Below, in pieces: positions 24,269 through 32,442 of a stretch of 61,411 nt of DNA. Made by a program: the position numbers and the translations under genes. Positions within the stretch are counted from its first letter, which is position 1. Each line of letters starts with the position of its first letter. The DNA lies in contig JAGBBW010000094.1 of assembly GCA_017938285.1 (NCBI GenBank), positions 1-61,411 of the forward strand, read 5' to 3'. The stretch comes from Lachnospiraceae bacterium. Lineage in GTDB: Bacteria; Bacillota; Clostridia; Lachnospirales; Lachnospiraceae. The notes under the pieces are model-generated. The model was not told where the DNA came from, did not search any database, and worked only from the letters and a program-made list of their open reading frames with translations.

Positions 24269-24985
24269 TTATTCCCGGGAATTTGCATTCACGCATTCCT
24301 CTATCCTGTCATGCACCATAGCCGCCAGTTCCGGCGTCTTCATTTCTTTATACTCATCATACGGAATTGGTTTCAGATAGTGAATCTGCATACTGACCGG
24401 CTTACTTCCTTTTTCATCAAAGACTTTGTAGCAGTCAATCAATGCCACTGGTACAATCGGGCACTTTGCCTTTGTGGCAATTTTAAAACTCCCTGCATGA
24501 AATTCTATCATCTGATTCCCATTTTTGCTCCTGGTACCTTCTGGAAAAATCAGATAATTACGGCCTTTCTTCACTTCCTCTGCCGTGGCTGTAATTACCT
24601 CCATCGACTGCCTGACATCCTCCCGGTCCATCGGAAACGACTTTGTACAGGCAATCACCTGTTTCAGAAAAGGTATATCTTTTAATTCTTTTTTTAATAC
24701 CGCTGCCAATGGCTGCTCACAGGTAGCCGGAATTGCCAGGATATCAAACATTCCCTGATGGTTGGAATATATCATAAACCCATTTTCTTTTGGAATATTT
24801 TCCTCACCATATACCTTAAGATTTACATTTCCAGATTTTACTGCCGTTTTAAAAATATACTGAATATGACGATACTTTTCCAGTTCCGGATATTTTTCCG
24901 TATGTTTTGCATAATGACAAAGTTTTAAATATGCCGGAGGAACTTTAAAAAAATTTCTAAGGCACATCAGCACGATTCGATTCAT
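24269..24985 (-). CDS. plsC: 1-acyl-sn-glycerol-3-phosphate acyltransferase
   Basis: 238 residues with the four acyltransferase blocks: YSNHQGMFD (HxxxxD catalytic dyad, near 93-98), FPMDRED, FPEGTRSKNG (near 152) and VPVALID. It adds the second acyl chain to lysophosphatidic acid at the membrane. The position between two DegV genes, with gaps of 20 and 32 bases, supports joint use of exogenous fatty acids. Confidence 0.93.
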   Translation of the reverse strand: MNRIVLMCLRNFFKVPPAYLKLCHYAKHTEKYPELEKYRHIQYIFKTAVKSGNVNLKVYGEENIPKENGFMIYSNHQGMFDILAIPATCEQPLAAVLKKELKDIPFLKQVIACTKSFPMDREDVRQSMEVITATAEEVKKGRNYLIFPEGTRSKNGNQMIEFHAGSFKIATKAKCPIVPVALIDCYKVFDEKGSKPVSMQIHYLKPIPYDEYKEMKTPELAAMVHDRIEECVNANSRE

Positions 24986-25017
24986 ATCCTTTATTTCCTC
25001 TCATTTAGCTTTTTGAT

Positions 25018-25893
25018 TTATCTTTTGGGACGGCAGGAACAGCCAATCCCCAACGCACCCTCTCCTGTATGACAGGAAACTCCCATGGTAAGATTATCGC
25101 ACATTACCTCCATTCCTGGAAAATATGCTTTGATTTCTTCCACCCATGCCTTTGTTGTCTCTTCATCTGCACTGGAAGCCGCCATCAGGTAAAGTTCATT
25201 TTGTTCAACTGCAGTCCGGAACCTTGTTTCCAGTTCCTGCTTCATTGTTTCCAGCATTTCTGCCTTTGCTTTTTTCATGCCCCGGCATTTTTTGTAAGTA
25301 TCCAGCATCCCGACTCCCAGACGAAGCACCGGTTTTATATTTAACAGGGTCCCCAGTGCTGCAGTTGTGGCAGTAATCCGGCCACCTTTCTTTAAATATT
25401 CCAGTGTCTCCACTGCAATATAAATAGTCATGTTTTCTTTGTCTGCTTCCAGAATTTCTTTTATCTGTTCCGCACTGTAACCTTCCTCTGCCAGCTCCAT
25501 GGCATCCAGGATGGACCGGTGAAGAGGTGTGGCAATACGACCAATATCTGCTACAAATACCCTGCCTGCAAATTCCTCCTCCCCTGCCAGCATCATTGCT
25601 GTATGACAGGACCCGGAAAGACCACTGCTCATTGGAATATATACCAGACTTTCATATTCCTGCAGACATTCCCTCCATAACTCTGTCACGTTTTCCGGCG
25701 ATGGCTGAGAAGTCGATACCGTTTCTCCTGCCGTCAAACGCTGGAAAAACTCTTCCCTGGTAATAGACACTTCTTCGTAATAACATTCTTCTCCAAAATA
25801 AAACGGCATAGGAAGCACTTTAATACCTAGTTTTTCTGCTTCCACCGGTAAAATACCACTCTGGCTGTCTGTCGCTATTCCAACTCTTCTCAT
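25018..25893 (-). CDS. DegV family fatty-acid-binding protein (second copy)
   Basis: 291 residues, first gene of the operon. It has IATDSQSGI, STSQPSPENVTELW, LVYIPMSSGLSGSCHTAMMLA, FVADIGRIATPLHRSILDA, YLKKGGRITATTAALGTLLNIKPVLRL and SCHTGEGALGIGCSCR. The sequence differs substantially from the downstream copy, as expected if the two bind different fatty acids (as FakB1 and FakB2 do in staphylococci). Promoter at 25975-26003. Confidence 0.92.
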   Translation of the reverse strand: MRRVGIATDSQSGILPVEAEKLGIKVLPMPFYFGEECYYEEVSITREEFFQRLTAGETVSTSQPSPENVTELWRECLQEYESLVYIPMSSGLSGSCHTAMMLAGEEEFAGRVFVADIGRIATPLHRSILDAMELAEEGYSAEQIKEILEADKENMTIYIAVETLEYLKKGGRITATTAALGTLLNIKPVLRLGVGMLDTYKKCRGMKKAKAEMLETMKQELETRFRTAVEQNELYLMAASSADEETTKAWVEEIKAYFPGMEVMCDNLTMGVSCHTGEGALGIGCSCRPKR

Positions 25894-25974
25894 ATATCTT
25901 TCCTCTCTGAATCATCAGAATTTGTAACTGTTTCTTTTCTGCATGTTACGTGTCAGCACACTGGTTACTGTCTT

Positions 25975-26003
25975 ATTATAGTATACAACTGGTAGGTTTG
26001 TAA
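25975..26003 (-). promoter_or_regulatory. Promoter of the DegV-PlsC-DegV operon
   Basis: Reading leftwards: TTACAA (25998-26003), 17-bp spacer, TATAAT (25975-25980), 82 bases before the first gene. No FapR-like dyad was recognised. Confidence 0.6.
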
Positions 26004-26119
26004 ATTTCTTTTTCTGTTCACAATAAAATCTTTTTCCCGGAAACCGTAACATAGTATATCCTGCCGCTAATAAAAAAAATATTTTGGAATCGTGCGTTTG
26101 TTTATTTTCATTTACCGTA

Positions 26120-26148
26120 TTGACGCTTTTCTGATTATGTTTTATACT
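26120..26148 (+). promoter_or_regulatory. Promoter of the AraC family gene
   Basis: TTGACG (26120-26125), 17-bp spacer, TATACT (26143-26148), 41 bases before the start codon. Confidence 0.7.
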
Positions 26149-26189
26149 GTTATCTACTAACCTATTCTACTTTTTAAGGAGGCAGTCCT

Positions 26190-26972
26190 ATGTTTACAGT
26201 TATCAGAGGCGGTTGTTTTTCCAGACATTCTTCCGATTTTGTCATGCAACGTCCTAACGGATTGCCTTATTATGTACTGCTTATTATCAAATCCTGCTCA
26301 GAAATTACGATTAATGGCAGACAACAGACATGCCGGCCAGACAGTTTCCTGCTCATCCGTCCAAACACACCATATTCCTACAAAAACCCAAATGGAGAAT
26401 ACATTGACGACTGGCTCCATTTCCACTGCCAGCCGGAAGACATGGAAATTCTGGAGGAAGGTATGTTCCACCAAAGCTTTCCTATCTGCAACACCAGACT
26501 GCTGACCACTTATATCCAGCAGATTTTATGGGAAAATAATTTTTCTGAACAGGACGAAAAAGAATACTATGTAGACTCCCTGTTCCGGATATTACTGCGG
26601 CATGTCTGCAGTGACTTTCATTCCGATGCCGTTCCAGACTATAATCCTTATCAGTACAAGCTGCAGAAAATACGGCTGGAGCTGTCTGCCGCCCCCTATA
26701 AAAAGTATTCTGCGGGCGAATTTGCCGAACAGCTAAAAATCAGTACTTCTTATTTCCAGTCCCTGTACAAAACACTGTTTGGGATTCCATTCCAGGCGGA
26801 TATTATCAATATGCGGGTGGACTATGCCAAAGAACTGATTCTCTGTACAGACATACCGTTAGAGCAGATTGCCTATTCCTGCGGCTATACAAACGAAGTG
26901 CATTTTTACCGGCAGTTTTTATCAAAAACAGGTATGACACCAGGAGATTACCGGAAAATTTATTCCTCATAA
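26190..26972 (+). CDS. AraC family transcriptional regulator with cupin-like sensor
   Basis: 260 residues. An N-terminal jelly-roll (SFLLIRPNTPYSYKNPNGEYIDDWLHFHC) suits sugar sensing, and the C-terminal 100 residues hold two helix-turn-helices (YSAGEFAEQLKISTSYFQSLYKTLFGIPFQADIINMRVDYAKELI and IPLEQIAYSCGYTNEVHFYRQFLSKTGMTPGDYRK). No adjacent sugar operon exists, so its target lies elsewhere or is its own gene. GGAGG-type site 8 bases before ATG. Confidence 0.92.
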   Translation: MFTVIRGGCFSRHSSDFVMQRPNGLPYYVLLIIKSCSEITINGRQQTCRPDSFLLIRPNTPYSYKNPNGEYIDDWLHFHCQPEDMEILEEGMFHQSFPICNTRLLTTYIQQILWENNFSEQDEKEYYVDSLFRILLRHVCSDFHSDAVPDYNPYQYKLQKIRLELSAAPYKKYSAGEFAEQLKISTSYFQSLYKTLFGIPFQADIINMRVDYAKELILCTDIPLEQIAYSCGYTNEVHFYRQFLSKTGMTPGDYRKIYSS

Positions 26973-26975
26973 AAC

Positions 26976-27016
26976 AAAAGCATGGAACCAGGTTTTTCAA
27001 CCAATTCCATGCTTTT
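26976..27016. terminator. Bidirectional terminator between AraC gene and mscL remnant
   Basis: Perfect 12-bp stem AAAAGCATGGAA (26976-26987) with TTCCATGCTTTT (27005-27016), T-rich on both sides. Confidence 0.9.
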
Positions 27017-27045
27017 TATTTTATTACCAGAGCTATACCATTTCC

Positions 27046-27369
27046 TTACTTTTCCAGTTCAGAAGTACAATGAGGACATCTGGTTGCCTCAATACTGATT
27101 TCTGACTTACAGAACGGACAGGTTTTTGTTGCAGGTGCTTTTGGTGCCTCCGGTTCCTTGTTCGCATTACGTAACTTGTTTACCCAGCGAACAAACAGGA
27201 ACACAATAAACGCCATGATTAAGAAGTCCAGCAGACCTGCTAAAAATGCTCCATACTTAAAACATGCTGCACCTGCTTCCTCTGCTGCTGCCAATGATTC
27301 ATAGTTCTTTCCATCCAACGCAATAAACAGCTTTGCAAAGTCAATCTTTCCAGTAAAAATACCAAGCAG
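27046..27369 (-). pseudogene. mscL: Large-conductance mechanosensitive channel, N-terminally truncated
   Basis: The readable part begins LLGIFTGKIDFAKLFIALDGK and continues through the second helix (GAFLAGLLDFLIMAFIVFLFVRWVNKLR) to a C-terminal zinc ribbon (CPFCKSEISIEATRCPHC), the form common in Clostridia. The first 35-40 residues, which hold the pore-lining first helix, are missing: upstream the frame runs into VLV, then a palindromic repeat with an in-frame TAG. An internal ATG at codon MDGKNYES (27318) could start a 90-residue fragment, but that would not make a channel. MscL normally protects cells from hypo-osmotic lysis. Confidence 0.85.
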
Positions 27370-27379
27370 TACTAGTACA

Positions 27380-27427
27380 AATTCAAAAATCCTCAGCGTA
27401 GCCCGCTACGCCTACGTTTTTCGAATT
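27380..27427. repeat. Palindromic repeat at the mscL breakpoint
   Basis: AATTCAAAAA (27380-27389) faces TTTTTCGAATT (27417-27427), with a perfect inner stem GCGTAG-CCCG-CTACGC (27396-27411). It replaces the mscL 5' end. Its shape suggests a dispersed intergenic repeat; no second copy was found in the window. Confidence 0.6.
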
Positions 27428-27482
27428 GCACTCTGAAAGAAATCTTCTGCGTATTTAGTCCAGTTATTAAGAAACCGATGTA

Positions 27483-28265
27483 TTAATAATTTCTACCACA
27501 GCTATGTCCTTCTTCTCCATGGTTTCCACAGCCATGTTCTCCGCAGGTTCCATGATGATCCCCATGTCCGTGATGGTCACATTTTACATCCGGATTATAG
27601 TTTAAACTGTTCTGAACCAGTGCCTCTACCGCTGCATCCGCACTTCCTGTCACGCCGCCGTATAACTTAATTCCGGCTGCTGCCAGTGCCATCTGGGCTC
27701 CACCGCCAATGCCGCCACAAATCAGCACGTCCACCTTATGTTCTGCCAGAAATCCAGCCAGCGCACCATGTCCGCTGCCATTGGTATCCACAATCCGGCT
27801 GGCTGTGACTGTATTATTTTCCACATCATACAGCTTAAACTGTTCCGTGTGCCCAAAATGCTGAAATACCTCTCCATTGTCATATGTAACTGCAATTCTC
27901 ATCTGAATATTACCTCCTTCGTCCTCAACCCGGTACGGAACTCCACAGCAGTGCCTTCTGTGACAGTTTTCTTTCGTTTCACAGAAAAAAACATCTCCAC
28001 CTTCTATTCTGAGTTCTCCTGCCTGGACCAGTGCCCGTGCCAGCTTTTCCCTGGCACTTTTATAAACAGCCTGTACTGTTGTTCTGGCTATCCCCATCTG
28101 GGCGGCACACTGTCCCTGCTCCAGTCCTTCATAATCCATCAGACGGATACATTCATATTCGTCCAGAGACAGCACAATCACTTCCTTGGACTGTAACTGC
28201 TCCGGACGAAATCTGCTGCACTTCGGCCTTCCACATATTTTCCGTTTTTTACAAGGTCTTGGCAT
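27483..28265 (-). CDS. DUF134 - NifX-like fusion protein
   Basis: 260 residues in two parts. Residues 1-100 are a DUF134 DNA-binding domain (MPRPCKKRKICGRP start, then LSLDEYECIRLMDYEGLEQGQCAAQMGIARTTVQAVYKSAREKLARAL, a sigma-70-region-4-like helix-turn-helix). Residues 122-230 are a dinitrogenase iron-molybdenum cofactor (NifX/NifB C-terminal) domain (MRIAVTYDNGEVFQHFGHTEQFKLYDVE...VDVLICGGIGGGAQMALAAAGIKLYGG). The tail is His/Cys-rich (HHGHGDHHG, CGEHGCGNHG), suited to metal binding. Probably a metal-responsive regulator; nitrogen fixation is not implied. Confidence 0.9.
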   Translation of the reverse strand: MPRPCKKRKICGRPKCSRFRPEQLQSKEVIVLSLDEYECIRLMDYEGLEQGQCAAQMGIARTTVQAVYKSAREKLARALVQAGELRIEGGDVFFCETKENCHRRHCCGVPYRVEDEGGNIQMRIAVTYDNGEVFQHFGHTEQFKLYDVENNTVTASRIVDTNGSGHGALAGFLAEHKVDVLICGGIGGGAQMALAAAGIKLYGGVTGSADAAVEALVQNSLNYNPDVKCDHHGHGDHHGTCGEHGCGNHGEEGHSCGRNY

Positions 28266-28366
28266 CGTTTTTCTCCTTTTATTGTACCTCTAGTATACCT
28301 GTATTATTGACATATGTCAATAAACTTTTTTCCCCTCTTCTTTTTTTACGCACAATCACCTTAAAG

Positions 28367-28750
28367 TTACTGTTCACACATATCTTTCTTCCAAAGTCCG
28401 TGAAGGTTACAGTATTCATACACATTCCGCAGCTTATCGCCTTCTGTCAGTAAAAATTCTGCCTTTGGCTGATCTTCCGGTGTCAGTTTTACTTTCTGAC
28501 ATCCTTTCTCTGTTTCCATTACAATCCATTCAATATGGTGTTCCTCTGTCATCGGGTGTTCTACAGACCCAATCTGCACCAATACACGATTTTGTTCCAC
28601 TGTTACTGCCGGAACATGTTTTTCTGCTGCACCATCCGAAGTTCCCGGCACCAGTTCCTTCATTTTGGAACCACAGCACATAACCGGTACACCGGACTCT
28701 TTTACATACTCAATGATATTGCCGCATTGTCCACACACATAAAACTTCAT
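28367..28750 (-). CDS. Desulfoferrodoxin (superoxide reductase)
   Basis: 127 residues. The N-terminal desulforedoxin domain binds Fe through CGQCG and VMCCGSK (CxxC plus CC). The superoxide reductase centre has EKHVP (Glu and His), IGSVEHPMTEEHHIEW (two further His) and YCNLHGLW (Cys and His ligands). It reduces superoxide to peroxide without making oxygen, as fits strict anaerobes; electrons would come from rubredoxin (45494-45655). ATG 28750 is preceded by GGAGGGA at 8 bases; an ATG one codon upstream is also possible. Confidence 0.95.
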   Translation of the reverse strand: MKFYVCGQCGNIIEYVKESGVPVMCCGSKMKELVPGTSDGAAEKHVPAVTVEQNRVLVQIGSVEHPMTEEHHIEWIVMETEKGCQKVKLTPEDQPKAEFLLTEGDKLRNVYEYCNLHGLWKKDMCEQ

Positions 28751-28826
28751 CATTATTCCCTCCAATTCTTTTTTTATAGTATATAGTTCTTAGTGAAAAA
28801 AATTCCCGGAAGTAATACCCGCAATA

Positions 28827-29306
28827 TCAAATATCTTCCTCCTCTTCTGTACCATTTTTTTCTTCTCTTTGTTTTAATATCCTATTAATCTCGTCCGATG
28901 TTTTTTTATCTACCTGGAATACCACGACTGCCACAATCAGAAAAACAATTCCTATGGCAATCAGCATTCCCACGACCATTGGCAGACTGTTACGGTCAAA
29001 CCACTGAAAAAAAGAACCAAATCCCAGCACTACCATATTCACATAAAGATAACAGCCAGCCCAGCGGAGCCAGAATTCCAGCCTGCCTAACATCCGGTTC
29101 TTTTTTGTGGCAAATATAATATTACTGAGGGAACCTAAAAACGATACCAACAGTATCTGCCACAGTACCGCAACACTTATCTGGGCATCTATTCCCCAGA
29201 AAAAAGAAATATACCCGGCAGTCACAACCAGCACCAGAACAGTGATTATAAAAAAATAATGGATGGTTCCTTTTAATAACTCTGCTATATTCTTCATCTT
29301 TCTCAC
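28827..29306 (-). CDS. DUF3021 family membrane protein
   Basis: 159 residues with four membrane helices (YFFIITVLVLVVTAGYISFFW, VAVLWQILLVSFLGSLSNIIF, WAGCYLYVNMVVLGFGSFFQW, VVGMLIAIGIVFLIVAVVVFQ) and a charged tail. DUF3021 proteins are the usual partners of LytTR regulators; the ATG overlaps the LytTR stop in an ATGA, so the two are coupled. The role is thought to be control of the regulator at the membrane; that is inference from genomic pairing. Confidence 0.88.
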   Translation of the reverse strand: MRKMKNIAELLKGTIHYFFIITVLVLVVTAGYISFFWGIDAQISVAVLWQILLVSFLGSLSNIIFATKKNRMLGRLEFWLRWAGCYLYVNMVVLGFGSFFQWFDRNSLPMVVGMLIAIGIVFLIVAVVVFQVDKKTSDEINRILKQREEKNGTEEEEDI

Positions 29307-29770
29307 CTCTGCAATCCCAGTACTTCTTTTAACACCGTTACATACTGTCTGGAAATAATGACTTTTTCTCCATTTTTCAGCCGCGCTTCAAACCGTCCCC
29401 CCAGTCCCGGTGCAAGACTGCCAATTTTATTCAGATTCAGAATACAGGACTTGCTGACCCGGATAAAATCCTTTTTGGGCAGTTGTTCTTCAAGTTCATA
29501 TAACCTGCTTTTAATTTCATATACTTTTGTCTTTCCATAAACAAATACTTTCTGGTCCACATACTCAAAATAGTAGACATCTGACGGCTCCATCAGATGA
29601 ATATCTCCATTCTGGTACACCTTCAGCTTATGCACCAGCTTTGTACTCTCCTCCATGCCCGGATTCTTCAATTCATTAATTAATTCCACAACCTTCGATT
29701 CCAGCGTTGCACACTTTACAATAAGTTCCTCTTCTTCTCCTGGAAGCAAATCCATAATTGTAACTTTCAT
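29303..29770 (-). CDS. LytTR-domain DNA-binding regulator
   Basis: 155 residues. The C-terminal LytTR domain is typical: VYQNGDIHLMEPSDVYYFEYVDQKVFVYGKTKVYEI, LEEQLPKKDFIRVSKSCILNLNKIGSL and GEKVIISRQYVTVLKEVLG. There is no receiver domain; the first 45 residues are a short helical region. Together with DUF3021 it forms the end of an ABC exporter operon. The direct repeats at 31828-31858, two helical turns apart and upstream of the operon promoter, are its probable binding sites. Confidence 0.92.
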   Translation of the reverse strand: MKVTIMDLLPGEEEELIVKCATLESKVVELINELKNPGMEESTKLVHKLKVYQNGDIHLMEPSDVYYFEYVDQKVFVYGKTKVYEIKSRLYELEEQLPKKDFIRVSKSCILNLNKIGSLAPGLGGRFEARLKNGEKVIISRQYVTVLKEVLGLQR

Positions 29771-29787
29771 CGTTCCTCCCTGCGTTT

Positions 29788-30699
29788 TTACTCCAGACTG
29801 CTATGCTTTCTTCCAGCCAGAGCAATGGCGATCAATACTATTATACCACAACCTGCAAGAAAAAGAAGCTGAACTTCTGTAGAAAGTACCGTATCCTGCA
29901 TTACAATATCAATTCCCATAACTTCACGGTAAACCTTTACTACCTCTTCCGGTACTCCGGCAAAAGCCTGTTCCAATGCATCCATACACATAAACTTCCG
30001 CATGATGGATGCCGCATGCAGGATTGGCAGACACTTTAACACTCCTGTTACTCCCTCCGGCAGACTGCCCACCGGAATATAAACCGCACCAAGGAAACCG
30101 ACAAAAGTACCAACAATCGTGGCCAGACCTCCCCAGGCACTGCTGCTCTTTACAAAAAGCGCCAGCAGATACATCAATACAGAAAATAAAATTACATTTA
30201 CCAGGGTTCCTACCAGCACCTTGCCTATAGTAGGAAGTGTCAGCACTTCACCGCCCATACACCAGATGAAACCCATATAAAGCACAAAAACCAGAGTACA
30301 TAAAACAAATCCAACAATAATTGCAGACAAAATATACGACAGTGCTACTGTAAGTCTGCTGACCGGTGCAGTATAAAAGCTTTTCAGCTTATTCCCTACA
30401 CGGTCTGTTACCAAAGTGCCCACTACGGTTAATGTCACTGTCATGGAATTTACAACCATGAGTCCTGCCAGTGTCCAGTACTGTACCAGCATATCTGCAT
30501 TTTTTAAATCTGTGGCACTGTCCCTTGCTCCTCCATAAAGCTCCTGCAGCTCCGTTACATAATTCACATTCATGTCTCCTAAAAAGAAAAACATCAGCAT
30601 TAAGACAATCATCATGGATAACATGGAAAAAAACACTGCACTTTTATCCTTTATGTACACCAGGATGTTTCTTTTTGTTAAATGAAATAACTGATTCAT
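29788..30699 (-). CDS. ABC-2 type exporter permease
   Basis: 303 residues, six membrane helices in the ABC-2 layout. The first helix (VFFSMLSMMIVLMLMFFFLG) is followed by a long outer loop, then a cluster including LTVVGTLVTDRVGNKLKSFYTAPVSRLTVALSYILSAIIVGF, the coupling-helix region of drug and polysaccharide exporters. Partner of the ATPase 60 bases upstream. Substrate unknown; LytTR-linked exporters are often bacteriocin- or drug-related. Confidence 0.9.
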   Translation of the reverse strand: MNQLFHLTKRNILVYIKDKSAVFFSMLSMMIVLMLMFFFLGDMNVNYVTELQELYGGARDSATDLKNADMLVQYWTLAGLMVVNSMTVTLTVVGTLVTDRVGNKLKSFYTAPVSRLTVALSYILSAIIVGFVLCTLVFVLYMGFIWCMGGEVLTLPTIGKVLVGTLVNVILFSVLMYLLALFVKSSSAWGGLATIVGTFVGFLGAVYIPVGSLPEGVTGVLKCLPILHAASIMRKFMCMDALEQAFAGVPEEVVKVYREVMGIDIVMQDTVLSTEVQLLFLAGCGIIVLIAIALAGRKHSSLE

Positions 30700-30759
30700 A
30701 ACATTCTCCTCTTTTCTATCCTATTCTTTTTTTGACTTTCACTTGTGGGTTTATTCCCT

Positions 30760-31668
30760 TTACTCTCTCGTTATATTCAGGAATACGTCATCCATCGTTC
30801 CCTGAATCACCTCAAATCCGGTAATACACTCCTTTACCAGTTCCAGAACCGGAAGTGCCTCCATGGTAGAAGACAGATAAATACGCAGTCCTGCGTCTTT
30901 GCGCTTACTTTTTATTCCCCGTTCCAGTAATAACCGCTGCAGTTGTTCTTCTTTCCCTGCTTCCGGCACCAGCAGCAGTTTATCCCTCGCAAACTGTTCT
31001 TTTAATTCAAACGGAGTTCCATACTGCACCAGTCGTCCCTTCTGCATAATGCCGATGTGATTTGCTTTTGCTGCTTCTTCCATGTAGTGGGTTGTTAAAA
31101 ATACCGTCATGCCAAGTTCCTTACGCAGCCTGTGAATGCTTTCCCATACACTTTGTCTGGAAGCCGGGTCCAGTCCGGTTGTCGGCTCATCCAGAAACAG
31201 GATTTCCGGGGTATGCAGCAGTGCCCTTGCAATTTCACACCGGCGCTTCTGTCCACCGGACAGCTTTCCATAGCGGCGGTTCATCAGGTCCTTCAACTCA
31301 AGAATTTCACAGACCTTCTCCAGATTTTCCATCTGCTTCTGTCTGTTTCCTTCATATAACGCTCCCCGGCTTACCAGATTCTGCTTCACCGTCAGTATTT
31401 CATCCAGACAATTGTCCTGATATACCACTCCAATACTACGCTTAATCTGATTATCTTCCTTGCCAAGTCTGCTGCCTGCTATAACCGCTTCTCCCGAAGT
31501 AACCTTTAACAGCGTACAAAGCATGTTGATGGTTGTTGTTTTCCCGGCACCATTTTCGCCAAGAAATCCAAACAGTTCTCCCTTTTCGACTGAAAAACTG
31601 ATATCGTTTACTGCTGTTATTTCTTTAAATTTTTTGGTCAGATGGGTGACCTTGATAATCTCCTGCAT
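30760..31668 (-). CDS. ABC exporter ATP-binding protein (DrrA/CcmA type)
   Basis: 302 residues with Walker A GENGAGKTT (near 37), Q-loop VVYQDNCLDEILTV, signature KLSGGQKRRCEIARALLH (near 137), Walker B ILFLDEPTTGLD (near 157-168) and switch TTHYMEEA. The C-terminal 80 residues after the ATPase core (from AKANHIGIMQKGRL) form the small regulatory domain of DrrA-type proteins. First gene of the operon ATPase-permease-LytTR-DUF3021. Confidence 0.93.
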   Translation of the reverse strand: MQEIIKVTHLTKKFKEITAVNDISFSVEKGELFGFLGENGAGKTTTINMLCTLLKVTSGEAVIAGSRLGKEDNQIKRSIGVVYQDNCLDEILTVKQNLVSRGALYEGNRQKQMENLEKVCEILELKDLMNRRYGKLSGGQKRRCEIARALLHTPEILFLDEPTTGLDPASRQSVWESIHRLRKELGMTVFLTTHYMEEAAKANHIGIMQKGRLVQYGTPFELKEQFARDKLLLVPEAGKEEQLQRLLLERGIKSKRKDAGLRIYLSSTMEALPVLELVKECITGFEVIQGTMDDVFLNITRE

Positions 31669-31787
31669 TGACTTTTCCTCCTGTATTACATCTCCCTGTA
31701 TACTTGTTCAGGTCCTGTTTGTTACCCTCCTCATGGATTCTGCTAGACCATTTCAGGGATTTCTTTTTGATTTCCTTTGTTGAATGC

Positions 31788-31816
31788 AGTATACCTGAAA
31801 AATTCCACTGACTCAA
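31788..31816 (-). promoter_or_regulatory. Promoter of the LytTR-linked ABC exporter operon
   Basis: Reading leftwards: TTGAGT (31811-31816), 17-bp spacer, TATACT (31788-31793). Confidence 0.7.
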
Positions 31817-31827
31817 TAGGAGGCATG

Positions 31828-31858
31828 GTAAGTTGCATGAGAAGGAACGTAAGTTGCA
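31828..31858 (-). promoter_or_regulatory. Direct-repeat LytTR box pair
   Basis: TGCAACTTAC occurs twice on the transcribed strand (31849-31858 and 31828-31837), 21 bp apart, and the nearer copy ends 11 bp before the -35. A weaker copy (7 of 10) lies another 21 bp upstream at 31870-31879. Two-turn spacing of short direct repeats is how LytTR proteins bind. Confidence 0.65.
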
Positions 31859-31891
31859 GCATAGGGATGGCAAGATACACAGAACAGATAC

Positions 31892-31955
31892 AAAAATGCA
31901 ATATTGGCACAGGTTCTCCCTTCATTACAGATACCTGTACCAATACTGCATTTTT
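31892..31955. terminator. Long inverted repeat, probable bidirectional terminator
   Basis: Two 23-base arms (31892-31914 and 31933-31955) pair at 21 positions and are bounded by five A and five T, giving T-tracts on either strand. It insulates the exporter promoter from upstream transcription. Confidence 0.8.
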
Positions 31956-31997
31956 AATTCATACTTATGCGGACCATCTTCTATTGTCCTCTAATAC

Positions 31998-32383
31998 TTA
32001 AACTTCCTGCTTCTTTTCCTGCTGCTGCAAATAAAACATCGCTTTCTGGGTTTCGATTTCTGCTCGAAGCTCTTCTTCTGTTGGCAAATATAATTTGTAC
32101 TTTGACGCAAATAACTGCTCATTTCCAATTTATAAAAAGAATAAAAGCTATACAAATTTGTTTTTGTAAATCCTTTTCCATAAACTTCCGATAATTACTT
32201 AGCCAATTTTTGGATTACGCCAGCACCATACTCTGCCCGGTTTTCTCCCTGTAATTCTTCCTCCGCAATCCGATACCCAATCAGCCAGTTTCTCTGAAGC
32301 AGTACCGTATTCACCGCCTGATACGCCTGTTTCTGGGATGTTTCAATAATATTCTGCATATTATTCCCTGTTCTGTTCTCCAT
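31998..32383 (-). pseudogene. YhcG-family (DUF1016) nuclease, decayed
   Basis: Three fragments of one family lie in order in different frames. The N-terminus is intact for 62 codons (NNMQNIIETSQKQAYQAVN to GAGVIQKLAK, stop at 32195). A frame-shifted piece reads GKGFTKTNLYSFYSFYK. The C-terminus reads LYLPTEEELRAEIETQKAMF and QQQEKK to a stop at 31998. The central nuclease part, some 200 residues in intact members, is deleted. YhcG proteins are PD-(D/E)XK-like nucleases often linked to mobile DNA and restriction loci. Confidence 0.75.
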
Positions 32384-32442
32384 GCCGTCACCTCCGCAAA
32401 AACAAGCTGTTTACTCCTTCCATCATACACCAGAATCTCCAT

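Noticed and set aside
31777-32001. 74-codon plus-strand frame with AGGAGG near an internal ATG
   Set aside because: It runs through the LytTR boxes, the 23-bp inverted repeat and the YhcG remnant; the AGGAGG lies too close to the ATG and composition is not protein-like.
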